From NCBI GenBank assembly GCA_024641625.1, contig JAHECQ010000119.1, forward strand, positions 1-9,955: a stretch of DNA of 9,955 bases. Direction: 5' to 3'. The stretch comes from Acidimicrobiales bacterium. Lineage in GTDB: Bacteria > Actinomycetota > Acidimicrobiia > Acidimicrobiales > SZUA-35. Of this stretch, positions 1 to 7,128 are shown piece by piece (the stretch's first letter is position 1; each line of letters begins with the position of its first letter). The position numbers and the translations under genes were made by a program. Below the pieces are notes generated by a model that did not search any database, was not told where the DNA came from, and saw only the letters and a list, made by a program, of their open reading frames with translations.

Positions 1-1472
1 GTGTGACCGCTCCCGAGGGAACCTCCGGGTCCGTCGGCGGCGCTGTCGACGCGAACACCTCGACCTCGACGCCGACATCGACATCGACATCGACCACCAG
101 GCCCGCCCCGATCGACGTCGACGAACTCCGCAAGACCCTTGGCCTGCCGGAGTTGACCACCACGACGACCTCCATCCCCGTGCCCGAGGCCGGTCCCATC
201 GATCCGGCCGATGCCGTCGCCCCGGTGCTCGGCGCACTGCGGTATTCGGGGCGGGTCCGGTCCTTGTTGTACTTCCAACGCGATCGTTCACTGTCGGGTT
301 TGCGCCGCAGCGACCTCCCCCGCGGTCTTCGATTCCTGGTCGAGAACGATGAGGGTGCCTCGCAGCGATTCTCACAGAACGGCACCCCGATGTACGCCGT
401 CGGCGTCCCGATCATCGATATCGGCTCGACCGGCGCCACCGGCCAGTACTACGAGGTCACGTCACTCGTGGATCTCCAGTCGACGCTGAACCTGCTCCAG
501 GTCATCCTCGGCGGTACCGCGTTGGCCACCAGTCTGGCCGGCGCCGCCCTCGGATGGTATTCCGCTCGGCGTGCCCTCCAACCGCTGGTCGACGTCTCCG
601 CCGCCGCCCAATCGATCGCCCAGGGCGACTTCGACACCCGACTCGACGACCAGGTCGACCCCGATCTGGCCGGCCTGACATCATCGTTCAACGACATGGT
701 CGACGCGCTTCGCACCCGCATCGAGCGCGACGGAAGGTTCGCCTCCGACGTCAGCCACGAGCTGCGGTCGCCGTTGATGACTCTCGCGGCATCTGTTGGC
801 GTGCTCGAGGGGCGCCGGGCCGATCTTCCGCTTCGGGCTCAGCAGGCCGTCGATCTGCTCGGTCACGAGGTCCGCCGCTTCGAACAGCTCGTGGCGGATC
901 TTCTGGAGATCTCGCGCATGGACGTCGGCGCAATCCAGCTCGAACGCGACCCGATCATCCTCTCGGAGTTCCTGCAATTCGTCGTGGCTCGATCGCAGAG
1001 CCCGGAGGTCCCCATCGTGTACGGCATCGAGGACAGCAATCTCGTGGTCCTCGCCGACAAACGACGGCTGGCGCAGAGCATCAGCAACTTGCTCGACAAT
1101 GCGCTGAAGTACGCGGGTCGAGCCAGTGAGGTCGGCTTCACGCGATCGACGGCGCATCGGACGACCTCCCTGGCGTCCTCGGACCCGGAGGACGTGTGGG
1201 TCGAGATCTACGTCGAGGACCGCGGGCCGGGTGTCCCCGAAGCCGACAAAGCCCGCATCTTCGACCGGTTCACCAGAGCAACCGGTTCCGCTGGACGACG
1301 CGAACACACCACGGGAGTCGGGTTGGGCCTGTCCCTGGTCGCAGAGCACGTTCGGCTCCACGGCGGCGACGTCTGGGTCACCAATCGTCCCGACGGGGCG
1401 CCAGGAGCCCGATTCGTGATCGCCTTGCCCATCGGCGAGAGCTTCGACTTCGACGAGGAGCGAGCACTGTGA
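1..1472 (+). CDS. Sensor histidine kinase, MtrB-like (5' end outside window)
   Basis: Two-component sensor kinase that autophosphorylates on His and passes phosphate to a response regulator presumably encoded upstream. Residues are numbered from the GTG at base 3. Residues 1-160 are probably the end of an extracytoplasmic sensor loop, with a Ser/Thr/Pro-rich stretch at 18-57. A membrane helix lies at about 163-186 (ending AALGWYSARR), HAMP at about 187-240, and HisKA with FASDVSHELRSP and phospho-acceptor H252. The HATPase domain has an N box (NLLDNALKYA, 362-371), G1 box (DRGPGVP, 406-412), F box (FDRF) and G2 box (GVGLGL). A first membrane helix should precede the loop and is absent, so the gene starts left of the window and the GTG at base 3 is only an internal in-frame codon. 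The YYEV...L...TL motif before the helix and the following lipoprotein gene recall the MtrB-LpqB pair. MtrB identity is inference; histidine kinase is certain. Confidence 0.93.
   Translation, partial: VTAPEGTSGSVGGAVDANTSTSTPTSTSTSTTRPAPIDVDELRKTLGLPELTTTTTSIPVPEAGPIDPADAVAPVLGALRYSGRVRSLLYFQRDRSLSGLRRSDLPRGLRFLVENDEGASQRFSQNGTPMYAVGVPIIDIGSTGATGQYYEVTSLVDLQSTLNLLQVILGGTALATSLAGAALGWYSARRALQPLVDVSAAAQSIAQGDFDTRLDDQVDPDLAGLTSSFNDMVDALRTRIERDGRFASDVSHELRSPLMTLAASVGVLEGRRADLPLRAQQAVDLLGHEVRRFEQLVADLLEISRMDVGAIQLERDPIILSEFLQFVVARSQSPEVPIVYGIEDSNLVVLADKRRLAQSISNLLDNALKYAGRASEVGFTRSTAHRTTSLASSDPEDVWVEIYVEDRGPGVPEADKARIFDRFTRATGSAGRREHTTGVGLGLSLVAEHVRLHGGDVWVTNRPDGAPGARFVIALPIGESFDFDEERAL
60..95 (+). 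repeat. Six tandem hexanucleotide units (TCGACN-like)
   Basis: Six consecutive 6-bp units inside the kinase gene: TCGACC, TCGACG, CCGACA, TCGACA, TCGACA, TCGACC. In frame they encode alternating Ser-Thr (one Pro-Thr) at residues 20-31 of the visible protein, in the predicted extracytoplasmic loop. Being a multiple of three, copy-number change would lengthen or shorten the linker without breaking the frame. Confidence 0.85.
1455..1460 (+). promoter_or_regulatory. Shine-Dalgarno site GAGGAG that sets the lipoprotein start
   Basis: GAGGAG lies 8 nt before the GTG at 1469, inside the last codons of the kinase gene. It favours GTG 1469 over the in-frame ATG at 1484, and GTG 1469 also gives the longer basic signal peptide. 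Confidence 0.7.
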
Positions 1473-2107
1473 GATTCGCCCGCATGACCTCGGCGGTCAT
1501 CCTTGTCGGAGGCACGTTCGCCGCCTCGTGTGGCATCCCGACCAACAGATCGCCCCAAGTCGAGGCCTTCCCCGACGATCTGCTCCAGGAGCTGCCGCCG
1601 ACGACAGCCACGCCCACCGCTCAGCCCGAATCGGACACGTCGGCCCTGAGCTTGTACTTCCATGACCGCAATGACCAACTGGTCAGGGTCCGACGGGTCC
1701 AGGCACCGGCCATCAACGAAGCGCTGCAACTCCTGGTGGCCGGGCCGACCGAGGAGGAACAACTCCAGTATCTTCCCGCGCTGATCCTCTCGCGCCTGTC
1801 GAGCAACCTGAATCCACGGGTGTCCCGCATCGACGACGACCGTACGGCCTACATCACCGTGGCCGACGAGGCCGACTTCCGAAACGATCCCAACCGTCGC
1901 CTCGGTGCGGCCGAACTGGTCTGCACGGCGCTGCAATACCGCTTGGTGGATGGTGTCTACATCGAGGACTCACAGGGCATCATCCCCTTGACCGATCTCG
2001 AAGCCGTTCCCATCTCGGGCCCGACGAACGCAACCGCCTACGAGAACTGCCAGCCCCAAGCGCTGGCGCCGACAACGACCTCGTCGACCGTAGCCCGAAC
2101 GGGCTGA
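1469..2107 (+). CDS. Short LpqB-like lipoprotein with a GerMN domain
   Basis: A 212-residue exported lipoprotein. The signal peptide has Arg2 and Arg5, a hydrophobic stretch at 7-19 and a lipobox-like AASC with Cys21 as the probable lipidated residue. After a Pro/Thr-rich linker (about 43-58), residues 59-180 look like a GerMN domain: SLYFHD...LVRVRR, then INEALQLLVAGPTEEE, then AYITVADE. That fold also occurs in LpqB and spore GerM. The end is Thr/Ser-rich; Cys152 and Cys194 could form a disulfide. The GTG start overlaps the kinase stop (bases 1469-1472), so the two are probably translationally coupled. In MtrAB-LpqB systems the lipoprotein acts on the kinase at the membrane, but typical LpqB is nearly three times longer and carries a C-terminal propeller that is absent here. 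Its role is inferred from context. Confidence 0.85.
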   Translation: MRFARMTSAVILVGGTFAASCGIPTNRSPQVEAFPDDLLQELPPTTATPTAQPESDTSALSLYFHDRNDQLVRVRRVQAPAINEALQLLVAGPTEEEQLQYLPALILSRLSSNLNPRVSRIDDDRTAYITVADEADFRNDPNRRLGAAELVCTALQYRLVDGVYIEDSQGIIPLTDLEAVPISGPTNATAYENCQPQALAPTTTSSTVARTG

Positions 2108-2125
2108 CCCGACGTCGAGCAAGGC

Positions 2126-3172
2126 TCAGGCGAAGAATTCCTTGGCCGTCGCCCACAGGCTCGAGCTGACCGGCTTGAGCTCGGCCGTGGCCTCCTCGAG
2201 CGAGACCCGGACGATCTCGTTCGACTGCAGCGCAACCATCTGCCCGAACGCGCCATCGTGGACGGCGTCGATGGCCGCGATGCCGAAACGAGAGCTGAGC
2301 ACCCGATCCAGGGCCGTGGGAGATCCACCCCGCTGGACATGACCCAGGATGGTCACCCGTGTCTCGAAGCCCGTGCGCTTCTCGATCTCGGTGGCCACTC
2401 GATTGGCGATGCCTCCGAGGCGAAGGTGGCCGTACTCGTCGAACTCGTCCATCGGGATGTGAAAGGTTCCCGGGATTGGCTTGGCTCCCTCGGCGACCAC
2501 GACGATCGAGGCGTACTTGCCGGACTCGTGCCGGCGGGTGAGCGCCGAACAGACCTCGGCGATATCGAAAGGCTCCTCGGGGATCAGCGTCATCGTCGCC
2601 CCTCCGGCAAGGCCGGCCCACACCGCAATGTGACCCACGTGTCGGCCCATGACCTCGACGATCATGATCCGGTTGTGGCTTTCGGCCGTCGTGTGGAGAC
2701 GATCGATGGCTTCGGTGGCGATGGTGACGGCGGTGTCGAAGCCGAAGGTCCGCTCGGTCATCGCGATGTCGTTGTCGATGGCCTTGGGTACGCCCACGAC
2801 CGGGAAGCCGTCGCGGTGGAGCTGACGGGCACAGGACAGGGTCCCTTCGCCACCGATGGCGACGACGGCATCGACCTCCAGATCGGCCATCGTCCGGCGG
2901 ACCCGCTCGACCCCATCGGGCATCCCATAGGACTGGACCCGGCTGGTGCCGATGATCGTTCCACCGCGGGGCAGCGTACCGCGAAGGCGCTCGATGTCGA
3001 GTTCGGTGTAGTCGCCGTCCATGACTCCCCGCCAACCGTCGTGGAAGCCCAGGAGAGCGTCGCCGTACACCCGTTCCCCTTTGCGAACGACGGCGCGAAT
3101 GACCGCATTGAGTCCAGGGCAGTCACCTCCTCCGGTCAGGATTCCGACACGCAGGGGAGAGTTGTTGGTCAT
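2126..3172 (-). CDS. pfkA: 6-phosphofructokinase
   Basis: Phosphorylates fructose 6-phosphate to fructose 1,6-bisphosphate, the committed step of glycolysis, in the cytoplasm. The 348 residues match the family length. Visible motifs: GILTGGGDCPGLNA (10-23), AIGGEGTL (105-112), PKAIDND (129-135, catalytic Asp133), EVMGRHVG (173-180) and the sugar-phosphate loop GHVQRGGSP (277-285). The position equivalent to E. coli 104 is Gly110 and the position equivalent to 124 is Lys130. A Gly there usually marks ATP use, while Lys at 124 is otherwise common in PPi enzymes; streptomycete ATP-PFKs share this Gly/Lys pair. I therefore expect ATP as donor. ATG 3172 is chosen because GGAGG lies 10 nt upstream and homology begins at once, although the frame stays open far upstream across glpK. 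It converges on the lipoprotein gene with an 18-nt gap and diverges from glpK. Confidence 0.95.
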   Translation of the reverse strand: MTNNSPLRVGILTGGGDCPGLNAVIRAVVRKGERVYGDALLGFHDGWRGVMDGDYTELDIERLRGTLPRGGTIIGTSRVQSYGMPDGVERVRRTMADLEVDAVVAIGGEGTLSCARQLHRDGFPVVGVPKAIDNDIAMTERTFGFDTAVTIATEAIDRLHTTAESHNRIMIVEVMGRHVGHIAVWAGLAGGATMTLIPEEPFDIAEVCSALTRRHESGKYASIVVVAEGAKPIPGTFHIPMDEFDEYGHLRLGGIANRVATEIEKRTGFETRVTILGHVQRGGSPTALDRVLSSRFGIAAIDAVHDGAFGQMVALQSNEIVRVSLEEATAELKPVSSSLWATAKEFFA

Positions 3173-3182
3173 GCAGTCCGAG

Positions 3183-3187
3183 CCTCC
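3183..3187 (-). promoter_or_regulatory. Shine-Dalgarno site GGAGG of pfkA
   Basis: On the minus strand GGAGG stands 10 nt before the ATG at 3172. It fixes the pfkA start within a frame that is open for almost 1.9 kb further upstream. Confidence 0.65.
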
Positions 3188-3206
3188 AGGTCCGATCCGA
3201 TCGTGA

Positions 3207-3222
3207 CAGCGTAGAGTCGCTG
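3207..3222 (+). promoter_or_regulatory. glpK -10 candidate TAGAGT inside an inverted repeat
   Basis: TAGAGT (3212-3217) fits the TANNNT -10 pattern and would start transcription near 3224, giving a leader of about 33 nt before GTG 3257. It is flanked exactly by CAGCG (3207-3211) and CGCTG (3218-3222), a 5-bp inverted repeat that could be an operator half-site pair. No good -35 box is visible at 16-18 bp, so the promoter may need an activator, or the match may be chance. Confidence 0.35.
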
Positions 3223-3245
3223 ACGTCGAGCATTGATCAACCTCG

Positions 3246-3252
3246 AAGGAGA
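3246..3252 (+). promoter_or_regulatory. Shine-Dalgarno site AAGGAGA that sets the glpK start
   Basis: The GGAG core (3248-3251) lies 5 nt before GTG 3257 and downstream of the alternative TTG at 3233. The TTG has no ribosome site of its own, so GTG 3257 is the better start. Confidence 0.7.
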
Positions 3253-3256
3253 TCCT

Positions 3257-4804
3257 GTGGGGAGTTCCCGACCGACTGCATCCCAGGCCATCACCGATTC
3301 CCATGGTGATCGGGAACGACTCGGTGTCGTGATCGCCATCGACGCCGGCACCACCGGCGTTCGGGCTCTGGCCATCGGCCATGACAGCAGGGTGCACGGC
3401 ATCGCCTACCGGGAGTTTCCCCAGTACTTTCCCCAGCCGGGTTGGGTCGAGCACGACGCCGAGGAGATCTGGGAGGGGGTACAAGCAGTGCTCGGCGAGC
3501 TGATCCCGGCCTTGGAGCATCCCGTCGTCGCCGTGGGCATCACCAACCAGCGAGAGACGGTGGTGGCCTGGGATCGGCGTACCGGGACACCACGTCACCG
3601 GGCGATCGTGTGGCAGGATCGTCGAACCGCCGAATTCTGCGAGGCACTCATCGACGCCGGCCACCTGCCACTGGTTCGGGCACGGACCGGGCTGGGGCTC
3701 GACCCCTACTTCTCGGGGACGAAGATGCGCTGGCTCAGCACCGTCGGAGGGGTCGTCGCCGACGAACATCTGGCATTCGGCACCATCGATACATGGCTGA
3801 TGTGGAAACTGAGCGGCGGCACGATCTTCGCAACCGAGCCCTCGAACGCCAGCCGAACGCTCTTGATGAACCTGCGCACTCTCGAGTGGGATCCCGAGCT
3901 GTGCGATCTCTTCGACGTGCCCCTCCATACGTTGCCCGAGATCCGTCCCAGCAGTGGACGATTCGGATCGACGGCCGACACCACAGCGCTCGGAGCCGGT
4001 GTCTCCATCGCCGGCGTGGCCGGCGACCAGCAAGCGGCTCTGTTCGGCCAGGCATGCTTCGAGCCCGGCATGATCAAGAACACCTACGGCACCGGCAGCT
4101 TTCTGTTGATGAACGTCGGCAACGTCTGCCCCGAACCGGTCGAGGGGTTGCTCACCACCGTCGCCTGGACGCTCGATGAGGACCAGGGGCCGACCTATGC
4201 CTACGAAGGTTCGATCTTCGTCACCGGTGCCGCCATCCAGTGGCTTCGCGACGGCCTCGGAATCATCTCGAACTCGGCCGAGATCGGCCCGCTGGCCGCC
4301 AGCGTCGAAGGAACCGGCGACGTCTTCCTCGTGCCCGCGTTCGCCGGGCTCGGCAGTCCCTGGTGGGATCCGTACGCTCGCGGCACGATCGTCGGTATCA
4401 CCAGGGGGACAGGCCGCGCCGAGCTGGCACGGGCCGTCGTCGAGTCGATGGCCTACCAGGTCCGGGGTGTTGTCGATCTGATGACGGCCGCCGCCCAGCT
4501 CCCCCTCACCGAGTTGCGAGTCGACGGTGGGGCCTCGGTCATGGACCTTCTGCTCCAGCTCCAGGCGGACCAGCTCGGCGTGGCCGTCACCCGACCACGG
4601 ATGCAGGAGACCACCGCCCTGGGAGCCGCCTACCTGGCCGGTCTGGCCGAAGGTTTCTGGACCTCGAGAAGCGAAGTGAGCAACGCCTGGGTGCGCGATG
4701 CGACGTTCGACCCCGTTGCCGATCGTTCCGAGGCCGATCGCCTCTATCGCCGCTGGCTGAAAGCGGTGGACCTCAGTCGAGGATGGGCGCTCAACTCGGA
4801 GTGA
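3257..4804 (+). CDS. glpK: Glycerol kinase
   Basis: ATP-dependent phosphorylation of glycerol to glycerol 3-phosphate, feeding lipid synthesis or, after oxidation, glycolysis. FGGY-family protein of 515 residues, close to the usual 500. Motifs: phosphate loop DAGTTG (29-34), ITNQRE (95-100; glycerol-binding Arg99 and Glu100), VWQDRRTAEF (118-127), DPYFSGTK (149-156; Tyr151), AGDQQAALFGQ (255-265; catalytic Asp257), NTYGTGSF (275-282), RVDGGAS (421-427) and ETTALGAAYLAGLA (451-464). All glycerol contacts known from E. coli GlpK are kept. The loop that binds the inhibitor fructose 1,6-bisphosphate in E. coli (GGKGGTR) is not conserved: residues 242-248 read TTALGAG, so the key Arg is missing. 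GTG 3257 is chosen from its ribosome site. No glpF or glpD lies beside it. The 3' end overlaps the aminotransferase gene by 14 bp, tail to tail. Confidence 0.95.
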   Translation: MGSSRPTASQAITDSHGDRERLGVVIAIDAGTTGVRALAIGHDSRVHGIAYREFPQYFPQPGWVEHDAEEIWEGVQAVLGELIPALEHPVVAVGITNQRETVVAWDRRTGTPRHRAIVWQDRRTAEFCEALIDAGHLPLVRARTGLGLDPYFSGTKMRWLSTVGGVVADEHLAFGTIDTWLMWKLSGGTIFATEPSNASRTLLMNLRTLEWDPELCDLFDVPLHTLPEIRPSSGRFGSTADTTALGAGVSIAGVAGDQQAALFGQACFEPGMIKNTYGTGSFLLMNVGNVCPEPVEGLLTTVAWTLDEDQGPTYAYEGSIFVTGAAIQWLRDGLGIISNSAEIGPLAASVEGTGDVFLVPAFAGLGSPWWDPYARGTIVGITRGTGRAELARAVVESMAYQVRGVVDLMTAAAQLPLTELRVDGGASVMDLLLQLQADQLGVAVTRPRMQETTALGAAYLAGLAEGFWTSRSEVSNAWVRDATFDPVADRSEADRLYRRWLKAVDLSRGWALNSE

Positions 4805-5972
4805 GCTCGGTGAGCGTTCGGCGCAGCGACCGCATCGCCTGCTGCGTGCGCTGCTCGTTCTCGATGAGGGCGAAGCGCACGAACCCCTCGCCCCCGGGGC
4901 CGAACCCTTCGCCTGGAGAGGTGGCGACTCCGGCCTCGCGAACCAAGCGCGAAGCAAACTCGAGCGAGCCGAGATGCCGATACGGCTCGGGGATCGGGGC
5001 CCACAGGAACATGGTTCCCTGGGGTTTGGGGACGTTCCAGCCAACTCGGTGCAGGCCCTCGACCAGCACGTCGCGCCGCTTCTGGTAGATGTCGCGAACC
5101 AACTTGGGATACTCGCCGGCCTCGTTGAGCGTGACGGTGGCTGCGATCTGGATCGGCTGGAAGGTTCCGTAGTCGAGGTAGCTCTTCAGCTTGGTGAGCG
5201 CCGCCACCACCTCGGGGTTTCCGACCAGGAAGGCCACACGCCAACCGGCCATCGAGAACGACTTGGTCATCGAGTACAGCTCGACGCAACAATCCTTCGC
5301 GCCCTCCACCTGAAGGATCGAGGGAGGGTCATAGCCATCGAAGCCGATATCGGCATAGGCGTTGTCGTGCACCACGATCATGTTGCGGGCACGAGCAAAC
5401 TCGACCACACGCTCGAAGAAGGGAAGATCGACACAGATGGTGGTGGGGTTGTGAGGGAAGGAGATGACGAGGGTTCGGGGTTTGGGCCAGCTGTACTCGT
5501 AGGCGCGCTCGAGATTGGCGATGAACTCCTCGCCTTCGGCCAGTGGCACCTCGCGAATGGCCGCCCCGGCGAAGATGGGACCCCAGATGTGAATGGGGTA
5601 CGACGGTGCCGGCACCAGACACGCGTCACCGGGCTGCAGGAGCACCCACATCAGGTGGGTGAAGCCCTCCTTGGCCCCGATCACGTTGAGCACCTCGGTG
5701 CCGGGGTCGAGGCGGACGCCGAATCGCCGCTCGTAGTGATTGGCGATGGCCTCGCGCAGTTTGGGCAGACCCTTGCTCGATGAGTACCGGTGGTTCCGGC
5801 TGTTGTGCACCGCCTCGGTCACCTTCTCGACCGCCACATCGGGCGATGCCAGATCGGGGTTGCCGAAGCCGAAATCGATCACGTCGATCCCGGCGCGCCG
5901 CGCATCCATCTTCAACTCGTTGATGACGCCGAGCACGTAGGGCGGAAGATGGTTGATGCGCCGAAAATCCAT
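4791..5972 (-). CDS. alaC: PLP-dependent aminotransferase, AlaC-like
   Basis: A class I/II, fold-type I aminotransferase of 393 residues. The best guess is glutamate-pyruvate transamination, which makes alanine. The start (RRINHLPPYVLGVINELK, 4-21) and VIDFGFGNPDLASP (31-44) closely resemble the AlaC/YfdZ group. Further motifs: HRYSSSKGLPKLREAI (61-76), PAPSYPIHIWG (121-131), SFPHNPTT (171-178; Asn175), VHDNAYADI (201-209; Asp203 and Tyr206 contact PLP), SMTKSFSMAGWR (234-245; Schiff-base Lys237) and GFVRFAL (363-369; Arg366 binds the substrate carboxylate). ATG 5972 has no clear ribosome site but sits exactly at the predicted transcription start of TAGATT, so it may be leaderless. LL-diaminopimelate aminotransferase and other amino-acid transaminases share much of this pattern, so substrate is less certain than fold. 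It lies 103 bp after the ROK kinase gene. Confidence 0.87.
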   Translation of the reverse strand: MDFRRINHLPPYVLGVINELKMDARRAGIDVIDFGFGNPDLASPDVAVEKVTEAVHNSRNHRYSSSKGLPKLREAIANHYERRFGVRLDPGTEVLNVIGAKEGFTHLMWVLLQPGDACLVPAPSYPIHIWGPIFAGAAIREVPLAEGEEFIANLERAYEYSWPKPRTLVISFPHNPTTICVDLPFFERVVEFARARNMIVVHDNAYADIGFDGYDPPSILQVEGAKDCCVELYSMTKSFSMAGWRVAFLVGNPEVVAALTKLKSYLDYGTFQPIQIAATVTLNEAGEYPKLVRDIYQKRRDVLVEGLHRVGWNVPKPQGTMFLWAPIPEPYRHLGSLEFASRLVREAGVATSPGEGFGPGGEGFVRFALIENEQRTQQAMRSLRRTLTELTPS

Positions 5973-5978
5973 GCAGTC

Positions 5979-5984
5979 AATCTA
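5979..5984 (-). promoter_or_regulatory. Leaderless promoter -10 box TAGATT of the aminotransferase
   Basis: On the minus strand TAGATT is followed by six bases and then ATG (5972-5970). If its last T is -7, +1 is exactly the A of the start codon, as in the leaderless mRNAs common in Actinomycetota. The absence of a ribosome site fits. A convincing -35 box is not visible. The box is flanked by repeated TTGAC (AGTCAA on the plus strand at 5975-5980 and 5984-5989). Confidence 0.55.
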
Positions 5985-6075
5985 GTCAACTCACTCGACG
6001 GAACCTGGGACGTTTCGGACCCAAACCATTGATCCGGACAACCCGCGTCCCCGGCTGTGTCAAGCGCGAGCGACA

Positions 6076-7092
6076 CTACCAACCATCGGATCGGGGGAGA
6101 TCTGCAGCCAGGATGGCCCCGCCGATGGCCCCGGCGGCCGGCCCCAGCGCGGCAGCCACGATGGGGACAGTCGGCCGATACGCGCCACCGACCACTGTGG
6201 TCATGACCTGGCTTCTCACGTCGTCGAGAAACCGATCGCTGATGGCCGTCAGCCCCCCACCGAGCACGATGAGTTCCGGGTCGAGGAGCGTGATCAGGGA
6301 TCCGAGCCCCGTTGCCACCCAGAAGCCGAGCTGCGAGATCACCGCTCCGGCCTCTTGGTCACCTTCGTCGTTCGCTGCCGAGACGTGTTCGCCTCGCACC
6401 TCGGCAGGATCGCCCCCGGCCAATTCGAGTATTCGGGCTCCTTGGCCCCGGGCGATCGCCAGTCGAGCGAGATTTGCCAGCCCGGTGCCCGAGGACACCG
6501 TCTCCCAACAGCCCACGCGGCCGCAGGCACAGATCGGGCCACTTCGATCGACCAGCATGTGCCCCGGCTCGCCGGCGAAACCGTTCGCGCCGCGCAGAAG
6601 TCGACCGTCCACGATGATGGCTCCGCCGATGCCGGTGCCCTGAGTGACCACGATCACGTGGTCGGCCCCTCGGGCAGCACCCAGTCGATGTTCGGCCAAC
6701 GCAGCATTGGCGGCGTCGTTCTCGGCGACAGTCGGCAGCCCGAACCGCTGCTGCAGATCGGTCGCAAGATCCAGGTCGATCACTCCTGGCACGTTCGGCC
6801 CGTAGCGCAGGATCCCACGACGATCGACCAGACCGGGCAAGCCGATGCCGATGGCGGTCACCCGACCAGCCGCATGCTCGTGATCGGCATGCTCGGCCAC
6901 GGTGATCAAGTGATCGGCGAGATCGGCGACGGCGCCGATCAGACCACGGATGTCATGGCGCGGTGTCGGACGTTGCCGCTGATCGATCACGACCGAGGAG
7001 ACCGGATCGAACAACACACCGAGGATCTTCGTTCCGCCGATGTCGATCCCGATCGTCAAGGGACGGCCGGGGGCCTCCTGAGCATCCGTCAT
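6076..7092 (-). CDS. ROK-family sugar kinase, probable glucokinase
   Basis: A 338-residue cytoplasmic kinase, probably ATP-glucose phosphotransferase supplying glucose 6-phosphate. Motifs: phosphate loop IGIDIGGTKI (14-23), IGIGLPGLVD (81-90), ENDAANAALAEHRLGAARG (124-142, catalytic Asp126), TQGTGIGGAI (150-159), and the ROK zinc site EPGHML (175-180, His178) with CACGRVGCWE (188-197; Cys188, Cys190, Cys195). There is no N-terminal helix-turn-helix, so it is a kinase and not a NagC/XylR-type regulator. ATG 7092 has GGTGA 7 nt upstream and gives a 30-nt leader from the promoter at 7129-7158. The promoter contains a strong inverted repeat, so the gene is probably controlled by a dedicated regulator. 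Other ROK substrates (fructose, N-acetylmannosamine) cannot be excluded. A Gly/Asp-rich insertion at about 225-247 before the last helices looks like a variable loop. Confidence 0.9.
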   Translation of the reverse strand: MTDAQEAPGRPLTIGIDIGGTKILGVLFDPVSSVVIDQRQRPTPRHDIRGLIGAVADLADHLITVAEHADHEHAAGRVTAIGIGLPGLVDRRGILRYGPNVPGVIDLDLATDLQQRFGLPTVAENDAANAALAEHRLGAARGADHVIVVTQGTGIGGAIIVDGRLLRGANGFAGEPGHMLVDRSGPICACGRVGCWETVSSGTGLANLARLAIARGQGARILELAGGDPAEVRGEHVSAANDEGDQEAGAVISQLGFWVATGLGSLITLLDPELIVLGGGLTAISDRFLDDVRSQVMTTVVGGAYRPTVPIVAAALGPAAGAIGGAILAADLPRSDGW

Positions 7093-7128
7093 GATGATGT
7101 CACCAATCGCCTCGCGGTCAGAGCCGGC

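Larger units (their letters stand above)
3173..3256. promoter_or_regulatory. Divergent pfkA-glpK control region
   Basis: All control signals for both kinases must fit in these 84 bp unless they lie inside the coding regions. It holds the pfkA ribosome site, the inverted repeat with the glpK -10 candidate (3207-3222), an 8-bp palindrome TTGATCAA (3233-3240) and the glpK ribosome site. I see no convincing -35/-10 pair for pfkA: TTGATC on the minus strand (3240-3235) has no TANNNT at the right distance. Confidence 0.5.

Noticed and set aside
681..1361. Minus-strand frame antisense to the histidine kinase
   Set aside because: Shadow of the kinase gene, whose catalytic motifs are unmistakable on the plus strand.
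1196..1468. Upstream extension of the lipoprotein frame
   Set aside because: Arg-rich shadow translation lying inside the kinase ATPase domain; the signal peptide, lipobox and ribosome site all place the start at 1469.
2108..2125. Possible terminator between the lipoprotein gene and pfkA
   Set aside because: Only 18 bp with a short GACGTC palindrome and no stem long enough to support termination.
3173..5044. Open minus-strand frame continuing upstream of pfkA across all of glpK
   Set aside because: Phosphofructokinase homology starts at ATG 3172, which has its own ribosome site. The upstream translation is low-complexity and antisense to a clearly real glycerol kinase; such open antisense frames are common with high-GC codon use.
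6058..6063. Exact TTGACA on the minus strand just after the ROK kinase stop
   Set aside because: No TANNNT -10 box lies 16-19 bp downstream, so it is not a supported promoter.
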